NCBI GenBank assembly: GCA_949959185.1
Contig: CATLIX010000005.1
Location: 33,814-97,813, forward strand
Length of the DNA: 64,000 nucleotides
Reading direction: 5' to 3'
Origin: an uncultured Eubacterium sp.
Lineage (GTDB): Bacteria > Bacillota > Clostridia > Lachnospirales > Lachnospiraceae
Made by a program: the position numbers and the translations under genes. Each line of letters starts with the position of its first letter. Position 1 is the stretch's first letter. The notes below the pieces were generated by a model. It was not told where the DNA came from and did no database searches. It was given only the letters and a program-made list of their open reading frames with translations. Below, one piece after another: positions 35,832 through 44,687 of the stretch.

Positions 35832-36386
35832 TTACAATCCCAGCAGTTGCCTTTTTTTAATTTCAAATTCTTCCTTTGTAATAATACCACGCTCCAGAAA
35901 ATTATGCAGTTTTTCCAATTGTTCAAGACTGTCATCCTCCCGGCTGTCCGAAGGGAATATTTCAGCATTATTCTTACGGGCATTTACCGCTACAGTAATA
36001 AGATTCTGTATTTCCTTCAATATCTCTTTCTTACTGGTGACAGAAACGTCAATGGTCTTTACTTTTGTATGAACAGTAATATGCCCGCCTGTCATTCCAT
36101 TGCCTGAAGAATTGACCGCTTCTACTTCTTCCAGGCCAAAGCTCTCGTCCATTTCCGTAAAACCGGCTTTAAAGGAAAACAGTATCCTTCTGTCCGTCAC
36201 TGTGAAAATTCCCGGCAATTTATCTTTTTTTCTAACATTTACACTGTAAATCACTGCATTTGCAGGTGTTATATACAAAACTTTTTCATCTGGCCACAGC
36301 ATACTCTCTGCTCGCTCAATATTCTTTTTATTTCCAAAGGTTTTAATATTAAATTTTTCCAGACATGCATTAATATCTTCACGCAT
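35832..36386 (-). CDS. PH-like protein with C-terminal SHOCT motif
   Basis: 184 aa from ATG 36386, 8 nt after AGGAGGAAA; an upstream in-frame start at 36422 lacks such a site. Residues about 30-120 look like the bacterial PH domain (DEKVLYITPANAVIYSV, GIFTVTDRRILFSF, GGHITVHTKVKTIDV). The last 35 residues, LEQLEKLHNFLERGIITKEEFEIKKRQLLGL, end in the SHOCT pattern (short C-terminal domain; GIITKEEFEIKKRQLL). Soluble, without membrane segments. It shares the operon with the LytTR regulator gene. Function unknown; such proteins often bind ligands or oligomerise. Confidence 0.8.
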   Translation of the reverse strand: MREDINACLEKFNIKTFGNKKNIERAESMLWPDEKVLYITPANAVIYSVNVRKKDKLPGIFTVTDRRILFSFKAGFTEMDESFGLEEVEAVNSSGNGMTGGHITVHTKVKTIDVSVTSKKEILKEIQNLITVAVNARKNNAEIFPSDSREDDSLEQLEKLHNFLERGIITKEEFEIKKRQLLGL

Positions 36387-36485
36387 ATAAGTTTCCTCCT
36401 GTTCAATCTCCCTGCTTGTCACAGACTGGTTATACCACTATTTTACCCGAATATTGAGCAAAAGACAATCTTTTTCCGAAACCTG

Positions 36486-36516
36486 TTGACTGCACCCCCA
36501 GGGACGGGTTTATGAT
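36486..36516 (+). promoter_or_regulatory. Long-spacer MerR-type promoter
   Basis: TTGACT (36486-36491) and TATGAT (36511-36516) are separated by 19 bp. A 19-bp spacer is typical of promoters that MerR proteins distort to activate. The spacer contains ACCC and GGGT half-sites (ACCCCCAGGGACGGGT). It precedes the MerR gene by about 70 nt, so autoregulation is likely. Confidence 0.65.
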
Positions 36517-36588
36517 ACAGTTAAGCAACAACATAATTCTTTGCAGAAATTCACCTGCAATTCAAAATTTTAACCGGAGGTGCAGCTT

Positions 36589-37449
36589 ATGTTAATCCAT
36601 GAAGCATGTCAGAAGTCTTCTCTGACCAGAAAAGCTGTGGAATATTATATGGAACAGGGGCTTATTTCCCCGGCGATTCAGGAAAACGGTTATCGGGATT
36701 TTTCAGAGGACGACATCATCCGGCTGAAAAAAATTTCCGTTTTGAGACGTCTGGAAATTCCCGTCCCCGCTATCCATGCCATTCTGTCAGGACAGTCGGA
36801 AAAAGAACTGCGGGAAATTTCAGAAAAAAAGAAAGCGGAGCTTTCACTTCTGTCAGAAAAACAGAAACTGATTCAGGAGCTTTCCGAAACGCAGGACTGG
36901 GAACTGGCCCACAGACGGTTGCAGCAGCTTGAACATAAACAGTCTGTCCTGGAACGTCTGAAAACGTTCTTCCCCGGCAGTTATGGAAGATTTGTCTCCC
37001 TCCACTTTGCACCGTATCTGAACCACACCATTGAAACAGTGGAACAGCAGGAAGCCTTTGACACTGTTCTTACATTCCTGGACAATGCCCGGCTCAACCT
37101 TCCGGATGAATTACAGGAATATCTGGATGAGACTTTCTCGCATTTTGATGAAACTTTTGCAGAAAAGATATCTGCCGCTACAGACGCAGCCATCCGGGAC
37201 CCCGAAACGTATATGGCGGAGCACCGGAAAGAGATTGCGCATTATCTGGCGTTGAAAGAATCGGAGGCATATCAGGCAACGCCCGCTTACCGTCTGGAGC
37301 AGGCATTGCGGCAGTTCACTGCTTCCAGCGGATATAACGATGTATTTATTCCTGCCATGTGCCGGTTAAGCGCATCTTACCGGCATTATCATGAGAAACT
37401 GCAGCAGGCCAATCATGTAGTAAACCATTCCATTAAAACCTCTTTTTAA
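36589..37449 (+). CDS. MerR-family transcriptional regulator
   Basis: 286 aa from ATG 36589, 8 nt after GGAGG; GTG 36580 lies inside that site. The N-terminal helix-turn-helix (ACQKSSLTRKAVEYYMEQGLI, GYRDFSEDDIIRLKKI) and LEIPVPAIHAIL are standard MerR features, followed by a coiled-coil dimer helix (EISEKKKAELSLLSEKQKLIQEL). The C-terminal 160 residues form an effector-binding or unknown helical domain. It has the same general shape as MerR regulators of drug exporters, but no target other than its own promoter is visible. Its 3' end overlaps by 17 nt the 3' end of the convergent RsbW-like gene. Confidence 0.88.
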   Translation: MLIHEACQKSSLTRKAVEYYMEQGLISPAIQENGYRDFSEDDIIRLKKISVLRRLEIPVPAIHAILSGQSEKELREISEKKKAELSLLSEKQKLIQELSETQDWELAHRRLQQLEHKQSVLERLKTFFPGSYGRFVSLHFAPYLNHTIETVEQQEAFDTVLTFLDNARLNLPDELQEYLDETFSHFDETFAEKISAATDAAIRDPETYMAEHRKEIAHYLALKESEAYQATPAYRLEQALRQFTASSGYNDVFIPAMCRLSASYRHYHEKLQQANHVVNHSIKTSF

Positions 37450-37846
37450 TTTTCAGAATATTCTGACCCTCCCGGTACTCATAAGAAATCTCATCCATGG
37501 TTTTCTTTACCATGAAAATCCCAAGGCCTCCTGCCTCACGTTCCTCCAGCGACAGGGCCACATCCGGGTCTGCTTTTGCCAGAGGGTCGTAGGGCACTCC
37601 CTGGTCAATAAATGTGATAATCACTGCCACAGGCTCCTCTGTCACCTCCACCCGTACCGTGGCCGGTCCCACATCCGGGTTATAGGCATAATGGGCAATA
37701 TTCCCAAACAGCTCGTCAATGGCAATGTCAATCTGCATCTGTGCTTTCAGCGGACAGCCCAGTTCTTCCAGCCGGCTGTCCACAAACTCCGTCACCTTCC
37801 CGATATTTTCTATGGTTGCATCCACATGAAGTTCCTGCATATTCAT
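37433..37846 (-). CDS. RsbW-like anti-sigma/serine kinase ATP-binding protein
   Basis: 137 aa from ATG 37846, 6 nt after GAGGAAAA; a start at 37870 is also possible. GHKL ATPase motifs: IDELFGNIAHYAY (N-box), FIDQGVPYDP (G1) and GGLGIFMVKKTMDEI (G2). This matches the HATPase_c_2 family of RsbW/SpoIIAB-like kinases, which phosphorylate a STAS partner. It is the last gene of the nine-gene NRPS operon and is preceded at 44 nt by the SpoIIE-type phosphatase. No sigma factor gene is present, so the regulated target may be an enzyme or transporter instead. Confidence 0.88.
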   Translation of the reverse strand: MNMQELHVDATIENIGKVTEFVDSRLEELGCPLKAQMQIDIAIDELFGNIAHYAYNPDVGPATVRVEVTEEPVAVIITFIDQGVPYDPLAKADPDVALSLEEREAGGLGIFMVKKTMDEISYEYREGQNILKIKKRF

Positions 37847-37890
37847 TCTTTTCCTCTCCCGTCTTCCCACCTTTTAAGATAACTGCCCTT

Positions 37891-39546
37891 TCAGCCCCCA
37901 TGCGAGGTATCCGGCTTTTGCTCCATGGATTCTCTGTACTCCAGGCACAGCATGGTAATATCATCAAACTGAGGGGCGTCTTTTACAAACTGTTCCACAT
38001 CCCTTTTTATTTCCGGCAGCAAATCTCCCGGCGCCTTATCCCTGTGGCTGTTCAGGATATCCGTAAGACGGGTGCTTCCATACATTTCGTTCTTCCCGTC
38101 TGTAGCTTCCGGTATCCCGTCGGTATACAGGAAAATACTGTCTCCCGGTTCCAGCTGCAAACTTCCTTCCCGGTACCGGATATCTTCCATTCCCGCAAGG
38201 ACAAATCCGGGACGCACCCGGTACGGTACAAAATCCTCTCCCTTCCGGCAGAGATAAGGAACTTCGTGCCCTGCATTGACATAACAGAATTCCCCGGTCA
38301 CCAGATCCAGCACCCCTTCAAAGGCTGTGATAAACATCCCTTCACTGTTGGAACTGCAGAGCAGATTGTTCACTTCCGAAAATACGGTTCCAAGAGAAAC
38401 CCCCGGCCGGGTATGGTCTTTCAGCAATGTTTTGCCGATTACCATAAACAATGCGGCCGGAACCCCTTTCCCTGATACATCTGCCACCACCACTGCAATA
38501 TGCCTTTCATCCACCATAAAGAAATCATAAAAATCGCCTCCCACTTCCTTTGCCGGATCCATGGTGGCATAAATATCAAATTCTTTCCGGTCCGGAAATG
38601 CAGGGAAAATGCAGGGCAGCATGGAAGACTGAATATGGGTGGCCACCGACAGTTCCGCCCCAATCCGCTCCTTTTCCGACGTTACCTTCGCCAGATTATC
38701 AATATACCTGTCCAGTTCTTCCAGCATATAGTTAAAGGAATTTGCCAGATCCTCAATCTCATCTCCGGTAGACAGCCCGATGGCCTGCCCGTGAAAGTTG
38801 CCGCTGGACGTAATCTGGTCTGTAAATTTCACCAGCTTTCCCACAGGAGCCAGCAGGTTTCTCTGAACAAGCACAATATAGCACAGAATGGCCGCCAGCA
38901 TTATCCCGGCAGAAATTCCGAACATGGTACGCAGAATGGAATTCAGGTGATCCCGGACTGCCTGCATATCAAGAATATACTGGATTTGGGCAATGGCATT
39001 TCCATTTTCATCCAAAACGGGCCAGGCCGCCGTATAATTGTATCCATACTGATTATCCGTCACCTGAGGTTCCAGGGTGCCGGTATTCTGACTGTACAGT
39101 TCCCGGTTCTGATAATATTTCTGCAGTTCTTCCCTGTCTCTGGCCGCATCCTCATACAGAATCTCCGTGCCCCAGGGAATCTGATTTGCCTTATCGTCCC
39201 CCATGCTCTCCACACAGGCGTCAATATAAAAAGTCACGCTTTCCTCATGAGGCACCACCAGGGACAAAAAAGTAATTCCGCCGTCCTTTTTCAGCTCATT
39301 CATCATGTCATACATTTCCTGATATGCGGCTGTATTGTCACCGCCCTCTCCAAGCACAGCCCTCACATCTTCCGGAGAAAGTATTCGCGCAATGGTTCTG
39401 CTGCCATTGACCACCCGGTAAGCATACATTTCTTCAAAATAACTTTTTGATACAAAATAACTGAACATCGAAATGCTGACTGCCAGAATGCTCCCCATAA
39501 TAATCAGCGAAATCATAAATTTGGGCAAAAGTTTTAATTTTTTCAT
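37891..39546 (-). CDS. Membrane SpoIIE-type PP2C phosphatase with HAMP domain (RsbU-like)
   Basis: 551 aa. Membrane segments at about 11-33 and 228-250 enclose an extracytoplasmic sensor of about 195 residues; a HAMP domain follows (LVKFTDQITSSGNF ... DEIEDLANSFNYML). The cytoplasmic part from about 330 is a PP2C SpoIIE domain: IGAELSVATHIQSSMLP, DPAKEVGGDFYDFF, VADVSGKGVPAALFM, CYVNAGHEVPYL, FLYTDGIPEATD and DDITMLCLEY. The metal-binding Asp residues are present. It would dephosphorylate the STAS protein of the same operon in response to an external signal. The phosphatase gene is 16 nt downstream of the methyltransferase gene. Confidence 0.92.
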   Translation of the reverse strand: MKKLKLLPKFMISLIIMGSILAVSISMFSYFVSKSYFEEMYAYRVVNGSRTIARILSPEDVRAVLGEGGDNTAAYQEMYDMMNELKKDGGITFLSLVVPHEESVTFYIDACVESMGDDKANQIPWGTEILYEDAARDREELQKYYQNRELYSQNTGTLEPQVTDNQYGYNYTAAWPVLDENGNAIAQIQYILDMQAVRDHLNSILRTMFGISAGIMLAAILCYIVLVQRNLLAPVGKLVKFTDQITSSGNFHGQAIGLSTGDEIEDLANSFNYMLEELDRYIDNLAKVTSEKERIGAELSVATHIQSSMLPCIFPAFPDRKEFDIYATMDPAKEVGGDFYDFFMVDERHIAVVVADVSGKGVPAALFMVIGKTLLKDHTRPGVSLGTVFSEVNNLLCSSNSEGMFITAFEGVLDLVTGEFCYVNAGHEVPYLCRKGEDFVPYRVRPGFVLAGMEDIRYREGSLQLEPGDSIFLYTDGIPEATDGKNEMYGSTRLTDILNSHRDKAPGDLLPEIKRDVEQFVKDAPQFDDITMLCLEYRESMEQKPDTSHGG

Positions 39547-39562
39547 CCTGACATCCCTCTCT

Positions 39563-40417
39563 TTACCGGCTGCCTGCTGCCATCACCAGCCCGCATGATA
39601 CTTCCTCCGATTCCTCCACAAAATCAATCCGGAATTTTTCATAATTTTCCGCAATCTGAGTCCTGATACGGGCATATTCCTGATTTTCAGGAAAAAGCCT
39701 GCACAGTTCATCAAAATCCTCCGGGAGATAGGAGAAAGCAATTTCAAACATCTGCTGTTTTTTCTCTTTTTCCCGGCGGGCAGCACTGATACGGTCGCTG
39801 TATACCGTGACGTGCTGATAGCCGCAGGACCCCAGCATACCGGGGATATCCCCTCCCAGACATCTGCTGCCGGACAGCATATCTTTCTCACACAACTCCA
39901 GAAACAGCCGCATTCTTCCCTCCCTGTCGGGAGACATATGGCTGAACCGATCGTCCGTCTCAATGGAAAGAATCGTCCCTCCGGGTTTTAAAAAAGGTCT
40001 GATTCCGGCAAGGAGTTTCCCCGGCTCTCTCAGGTGCATAAGCACAAAAGAAATATTAATTATGTCAAATCCCTCAATCCCGGAAATTTCCATAATATTC
40101 CGGAGGGAAGACTCAAAACCGCTGCTTTCCACATCTGCCTGATAAAAGCGGAATTTTCCGCCTCCGTACATATGGCCGGCCCGTTCCACCAGCTCTCTGT
40201 GGTATTCCAGTCCAATCACCCCTGCCACACTGTCTCCGCAGAACCGGTCGGCGGTTCTGGTTCCGTCATTACAGCCAATGTCCAGCACCATCATCTGTTC
40301 CCTGCCTGCCAGCACTTTATCATATACCGGCTGTTCCTGCTCTTTCAGGAACCTGTGCTGCATGGCCAGCCGCAGAAGTTCCTTTTCCTGTTTATATACA
40401 TCCCTGATCTGCTCCAT
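39563..40417 (-). CDS. Class I SAM-dependent methyltransferase
   Basis: 284 aa from ATG 40417, shortly after GTGAGG; a GTG at 40426 is possible. The SAM motif VLDIGCNDGTRTADRF (about residues 46-61) and GLEYHRELVERA are clear; FDIINISFVLMHLREPGKLLAGI then GTILSIETDD complete a Rossmann methyltransferase. The sequence after about 210 is an unrecognised helical tail. It overlaps the 3' end of the GH3-type gene by 26 nt. Placed among the biosynthetic genes, it may methylate the peptide or its precursor. Confidence 0.85.
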   Translation of the reverse strand: MEQIRDVYKQEKELLRLAMQHRFLKEQEQPVYDKVLAGREQMMVLDIGCNDGTRTADRFCGDSVAGVIGLEYHRELVERAGHMYGGGKFRFYQADVESSGFESSLRNIMEISGIEGFDIINISFVLMHLREPGKLLAGIRPFLKPGGTILSIETDDRFSHMSPDREGRMRLFLELCEKDMLSGSRCLGGDIPGMLGSCGYQHVTVYSDRISAARREKEKKQQMFEIAFSYLPEDFDELCRLFPENQEYARIRTQIAENYEKFRIDFVEESEEVSCGLVMAAGSR

Positions 40418-41987
40418 GTTCCTCACCTGTTCTAATCCGAAGCAGCCGTTCCGTCTGCTCAGGACTGAAAAATATACGCGGCTTTCTGTGGGCCTGTTCT
40501 CCCTTTTCTGAGAGGAACTGTCCTGCCAGCATTCCTCTTTTCACCGGATATACTCCGGGACTTTCCAGCATCCCCAGATTTCTCACATCATCATAGTCCG
40601 GGGAAAGTTCCCGCAGCTTCCAGTCAAAACAGGATTCCCACTGTACGCCATTCTGTTTTTCTGTTTCCACAAACAGGCAGTATCTGCAGGGCAGGCTCCT
40701 GACGTCCATGCCCAGTGTGAAATCCGAAACCTTCACATTCTGTTCTTCCGCCCATCCCAGCACTGCTGCCTGAACCGTACCGGCGTCCAGTTTCTCCCCG
40801 GCAATATCAGACACCTGATTTCTCCTTCCCACCACCTCAAATACGGGCGCCTGTTCCAGGAAAGATACAATTTTAATGAAGTCCCCGGTCCGGTAACGGT
40901 ACAGCCCGGAAAAAGTGGTGATGACAGGCTCGTATATTTCACCTGCCCGCACACCGCTCAGAGTCACTGCCTGCCCCTCTTTATCTAAAAACTCATAATA
41001 TCCGCTGCCTGGCAGCAATGCATATTCTGCCCGGTTAAGTTCCGGTGCAATTCCCGCCATACATTCCGAAGAAGCATAAGCAAAATAAGAAACGGGAATA
41101 TCCCCGATATAATCTTTTAAGGATTCTCCCTGAAACGGATACATACTGCCCCCAATTCCGCTGAGAAAGGAAAGCCTCTTCCACAGCCTTGGAGCAATGG
41201 GCGTTTCAAATCCTTCCGAAAAAATCTGTTCCAGTTCCCGGATTCTTTCCGGAGAAGGGCCCTGCGCCAGCAATATCTCCTGCACCTCCCGCTCAGGGCA
41301 CCAGGAAATTTTCCGGCTTTTCATATCAGCAAGAAGCTGTCTCCAGTTCTCCTCCAGATATCCAAACAGCAGGAGGATATCATACAGGAAAATCGCCTGT
41401 ATGGACACAAGCTCCGGACAGCTCAGTGCAAGCCAGGCTTTCACATAGGCCACGTGCCTGATTTTATCTGAAAACAGCAGTTCTTTTCCGCCTGCAAAGG
41501 AAGAACATTCAAAAATACCGCAGGACTCCAGATATCGGTACCAGGCTGCTGACAGCAGATTTTTCCCATCTTTATCCGGGCGGAACACGCTCATATGAAG
41601 ATGGGGCCCTTTCCGGCCGCCGGACAGTTCATAGAGCATTTCATAAATATAAGAGCCATACCGCCGCAATGCTTCTTCTGTAAGACAGAACTCTTTCTGC
41701 ACTCCGGTGGTTCCTGATGTAACCAGTATGCATGACACCGGATATACCGTATAAAATTCCGGTTTCTGTCCCATGGTTTCGTAAGCCGGGTACTCCGTAA
41801 GGGGAACATGCTTCCGGTAATCCTCCTCTGAACAGATTTCTGAAAAACCGTGTGTTTTCCCATACCCCGTGTTACGATTCTCCCTCAGAATCTTACGAAG
41901 ATTCTCTCCATTCCTTTTTTCCGCCTCCTGAAATTCTCCATAAAGCTGTGAAATTGCCGGATTCCGGGGTTCTTTTCCAAAACCCAT
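40392..41987 (-). CDS. GH3-type acyl-adenylating enzyme
   Basis: 531 aa from ATG 41987, 7 nt after the stop of the STAS gene; a TTG upstream at 42020 overlaps that gene. The family features are the P-loop-like VTSGTTGVQKEF near residue 90, GIGGSMYPFQ, YFAYASSECMAGI and, in the C-terminal part, TTFSGLYRYRTGDFIKIV followed by GEKLDAGTV. GH3 proteins adenylate a carboxylic acid and pass it to an amino acid (in plants, auxin and jasmonate conjugation). Bacterial copies are uncommon and little studied. Here it is inside the NRPS operon and may activate or conjugate an acid. Substrate unknown. Confidence 0.85.
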   Translation of the reverse strand: MGFGKEPRNPAISQLYGEFQEAEKRNGENLRKILRENRNTGYGKTHGFSEICSEEDYRKHVPLTEYPAYETMGQKPEFYTVYPVSCILVTSGTTGVQKEFCLTEEALRRYGSYIYEMLYELSGGRKGPHLHMSVFRPDKDGKNLLSAAWYRYLESCGIFECSSFAGGKELLFSDKIRHVAYVKAWLALSCPELVSIQAIFLYDILLLFGYLEENWRQLLADMKSRKISWCPEREVQEILLAQGPSPERIRELEQIFSEGFETPIAPRLWKRLSFLSGIGGSMYPFQGESLKDYIGDIPVSYFAYASSECMAGIAPELNRAEYALLPGSGYYEFLDKEGQAVTLSGVRAGEIYEPVITTFSGLYRYRTGDFIKIVSFLEQAPVFEVVGRRNQVSDIAGEKLDAGTVQAAVLGWAEEQNVKVSDFTLGMDVRSLPCRYCLFVETEKQNGVQWESCFDWKLRELSPDYDDVRNLGMLESPGVYPVKRGMLAGQFLSEKGEQAHRKPRIFFSPEQTERLLRIRTGEEHGADQGCI

Positions 41988-41994
41988 ACCTGAT

Positions 41995-42291
41995 TTACTC
42001 AATCGTAAGGATATCTGCAAACCCGGTCACTTCAAAAATTTCCATTATCGTCTCATTCACATGGATTACCTTCATGCTGCCCTGCTTTTTCATGGTTTTC
42101 TGAGCGCCCAGAAGGATACGAAGTCCTGCGGATGACAGGTAATCCAGTCCTTCCATATCAAAAATCAGCTCTGTAACACCTTCCAGTCCGGAGTCCAGTT
42201 CCTTTTCCAGTTCCGGAGCTGTGGTAGTATCCAGTCTTCCTTCCAGTACAAGAGATAACTGTGTTCCATTTAAATATTTTGTAATTTTCAT
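41995..42291 (-). CDS. STAS-domain protein, RsbV-like anti-sigma factor antagonist
   Basis: 98 aa from ATG 42291, 8 nt after GAGG; the in-frame ATG at 42300 is three bases after that site and is less likely. GRLDTTTAPELEKEL, LIFDMEGLDYLSSAGLRILL and MKVIHVNETIMEIFEVTGF define a STAS domain. The phosphorylatable Ser is one of the two in YLSSAGL (about residues 53-54). It should be the partner protein cycled between the RsbW-like kinase and the SpoIIE-type phosphatase encoded downstream, and perhaps the ATPase domain fused to the MATE exporter. Confidence 0.92.
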   Translation of the reverse strand: MKITKYLNGTQLSLVLEGRLDTTTAPELEKELDSGLEGVTELIFDMEGLDYLSSAGLRILLGAQKTMKKQGSMKVIHVNETIMEIFEVTGFADILTIE

Positions 42292-42301
42292 ATCATTCAC
42301 C

Positions 42302-42940
42302 TCATGTTTCTTTCACATAACATACCGCCGCCTGGTATTCCCCAAGGCGGTATTCCTCAAACTGATAATTTCTTTCATCCACCTGCTGGAGAAGGGTAAC
42401 CTTCCCATTTTCTTCCATCCGTATCTCAAAATCATTCAGAGGCAGCGAAAAGCCCAGACCCGTTGCTTTCAGAAAACTCTCTTTCAGGGTCCAGATACGG
42501 TAGAATGCTTCCTTCTGCCTCTGTTCTCCCTGCTGCCCTGCCACATACTCATATTCGCCTGGACAAAAGTATTTCTTCGCCAGAGCCAGATCCGCCTGCT
42601 GCATCCATTCCACATCACACCCCACTTCCGACTCCGCAAATACTCCCAGAACCAGCTTTTCGGAATGGGACAGATTAAAGTGAATACAGGGATATTCCGG
42701 CAGATATGGTTTGCCCTCCGGCCCACAGGCAATCAGAACATCCTTCTCCCTCAGCCCATGCCGGGAAAGTCCCAAATCCAGAAGTATACCTGCTCCCAGG
42801 GAAAGGTTTTTATCCTTCCGGAATCGGTAAGCGTCGATTTTTTCCCGGCGCGCGGGAGAAAGCATTTCATAATTTTTCCGGAAACAGATATCGTCCTCCA
42901 GTTTCCAGGCGTCCAGCCTGTACAGCCTGTCCCGCCTCAT
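42302..42940 (-). CDS. Phosphopantetheinyl transferase (Sfp type)
   Basis: 212 aa. FNLSHSEKLVLGVFAESEVGCDVEWM (about residues 93-118) carries the VGxDVE-type magnesium site, and RIWTLKESFLKATGLGFSLPL the WxxKEAxxK-type motif. This is the Sfp-like family that attaches 4'-phosphopantetheine to carrier domains, as required by the three carrier domains of the NRPS. The gene overlaps the MATE gene by 4 nt (ATGA) and is followed at once by the STAS gene. It is 10-20 residues shorter than Bacillus Sfp. Confidence 0.9.
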   Translation of the reverse strand: MRRDRLYRLDAWKLEDDICFRKNYEMLSPARREKIDAYRFRKDKNLSLGAGILLDLGLSRHGLREKDVLIACGPEGKPYLPEYPCIHFNLSHSEKLVLGVFAESEVGCDVEWMQQADLALAKKYFCPGEYEYVAGQQGEQRQKEAFYRIWTLKESFLKATGLGFSLPLNDFEIRMEENGKVTLLQQVDERNYQFEEYRLGEYQAAVCYVKET

Positions 42941-44682
42941 CTGTCCAGCTCCACAATAGTATTGTTCATATTCAGTACCCGCATATACTGGAAGTCTGAC
43001 ATTATCTTTTTCAGCAGACCGATTCCTCCCACTGTGATTTCTTCCAGTTCCTGCTCATGCTCCAGAGGATTAAAGGGGATACCGTCGTCCCGGACTCTCA
43101 GTATATATTTGTCATCCTGAACGGTAAAGCTGATATCCATATAGTTCTTTTTCCCATTCCGATAGCCGTACTGCACAATATTGGCCGCAAGCTCCTCCAC
43201 CGCAAGGCCAAGGATATTGGCGTCTCTGTCATCAATCTGATGTTCTCCGCAAAATGCAAACAGCTTCTCCCGGAACGCTATGACCTCTTTCAAATCATTT
43301 TCCAGAGAGCATTCCAGAAATGTTTCATTTCTGACCTCCGGAAGCATATAAACGCCGCCCTCAGATTTTCCCTTTCGCTGGCCCCAAATCCGGTACAGGG
43401 AACCCAGCAGTATGGTAACCATCTCGCTTATCACAGCCATCGCGCATACCCCTGTCAGCCCCCACAGAAAGATTCCTCCCAGGGTCAGGGGCACAATCAC
43501 CAGAAATCCCTGCAATACCGTAATCACAGTGGACAGCCCCGGCTGCAGAATAGTCTGATAATAGGACATCAGGAACTTGTTGTATACATAAAAAGGAAAG
43601 CTGCAGGCGAAGATACGCAGAGCTGTCTTACAGAGCTCCAGCATCTCCCCTTCCCCAATACCGAACAGACCCGCTATCACCTGGGGCGCCCCCAGGAAAA
43701 TCACCAGCAGCGCCCCGATGGCGACGTAGCTGTAGGTAAGCACCCGTTTACAGAGGGTGCGGATTCCATAATAATCCCGCTCTCCATAGAGGATTCCTGC
43801 AATATTCTGGATAAGGCCGATAATCCCGCCCACGCAAAGTTCCGCAATCAGCACCGCATTGGCACAGACAGAATATACTGCCATGGAATCATTTCCCAGT
43901 ACCCTCACAATGGTTGAATTGATAATCACAGATTTCAGGGCGGACATCAGGGTAAAAGCCCCGCTGGGAATTCCCGCCCTCACCGCCAGCTTCACATATG
44001 GAAGCAGCTTCTTATCCGGTTTCTGCAAATGCAGCATCCGCTGTCCGGAGCGTAAGTAACATACCACCGTCACCATGCCTGCCAGATAACCGATTACCGT
44101 GGAAAGGGCGCTGCCCGCCATCCCCATATGAAATTCCTTAAGAAACAGAACATCCAGCACCAGATTGATTGCATTTGCAATGATAAACAGTGCACTGCCC
44201 AGCCGGGGATGGTTATCCGCATTCATGAAATAGCAGAAAATAATGGCAAGAGTCAGAATGGGGATTCCGGCAAAATTCACCATAATGTAAGGCTTTACCA
44301 GCTCCGCCATGGCCTCGTTTCCGGCAAGGGCCATGGCCAGAGGGCCCGGCAGTATCGGTGTGAACAGTGCAAACACCAGAGAAACTGCAAGGCCGGCTCC
44401 CAGAGAGGCAGTAAGCACGCTGCCTGCCTCCCGGACATTCCGCTTCCCAAGCAGTACGGCTGCTTCCGCAGCGCCGCCCATGGCCAGTACCATGGCGGCC
44501 ATCTGAAGCAGAAGCAATACGGGCATGGAAAGCTCAATGGCAGCCATGGCGTCAGGCCCCAGAATATTTCCTACAATCATGCCATCCACCACATTGCCAA
44601 GCTGCATGGCCACGGTCATCAGTATGCCCGGCAGAATATACTGGTGAATTTTTTTGTTGATCAGAAAATCATTTCGCTCCAT
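42937..44682 (-). CDS. MATE-family exporter fused to an RsbW-like ATPase domain
   Basis: 581 aa. Residues 1-440 are a MATE transporter with about 12 membrane segments (GNVVDGMIVGNILGPDAMAAIELSMP at residues about 27-52 is the family's N-terminal pattern). Residues 455-581 form a GHKL/HATPase domain: LAVEELAANIVQYGY (N-box), VRDDGIPFNPLEHE (G1), VGGIGLLKKIMSDF (G2). Fusion of an anti-sigma-type kinase domain to a MATE exporter is unusual. It lies 5 nt after the NRPS and should export its product; the kinase-like domain could couple transport to the STAS/SpoIIE switch encoded just downstream, possibly by phosphorylating the STAS protein. Confidence 0.9.
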   Translation of the reverse strand: MERNDFLINKKIHQYILPGILMTVAMQLGNVVDGMIVGNILGPDAMAAIELSMPVLLLLQMAAMVLAMGGAAEAAVLLGKRNVREAGSVLTASLGAGLAVSLVFALFTPILPGPLAMALAGNEAMAELVKPYIMVNFAGIPILTLAIIFCYFMNADNHPRLGSALFIIANAINLVLDVLFLKEFHMGMAGSALSTVIGYLAGMVTVVCYLRSGQRMLHLQKPDKKLLPYVKLAVRAGIPSGAFTLMSALKSVIINSTIVRVLGNDSMAVYSVCANAVLIAELCVGGIIGLIQNIAGILYGERDYYGIRTLCKRVLTYSYVAIGALLVIFLGAPQVIAGLFGIGEGEMLELCKTALRIFACSFPFYVYNKFLMSYYQTILQPGLSTVITVLQGFLVIVPLTLGGIFLWGLTGVCAMAVISEMVTILLGSLYRIWGQRKGKSEGGVYMLPEVRNETFLECSLENDLKEVIAFREKLFAFCGEHQIDDRDANILGLAVEELAANIVQYGYRNGKKNYMDISFTVQDDKYILRVRDDGIPFNPLEHEQELEEITVGGIGLLKKIMSDFQYMRVLNMNNTIVELDR

Positions 44683-44687
44683 AGGGC

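Noticed and set aside
37433..42300. Idea that the RsbU/V/W-like genes control a sigma factor encoded here
   Set aside because: No sigma factor gene is visible in the window; the genes are linked to the NRPS operon instead.
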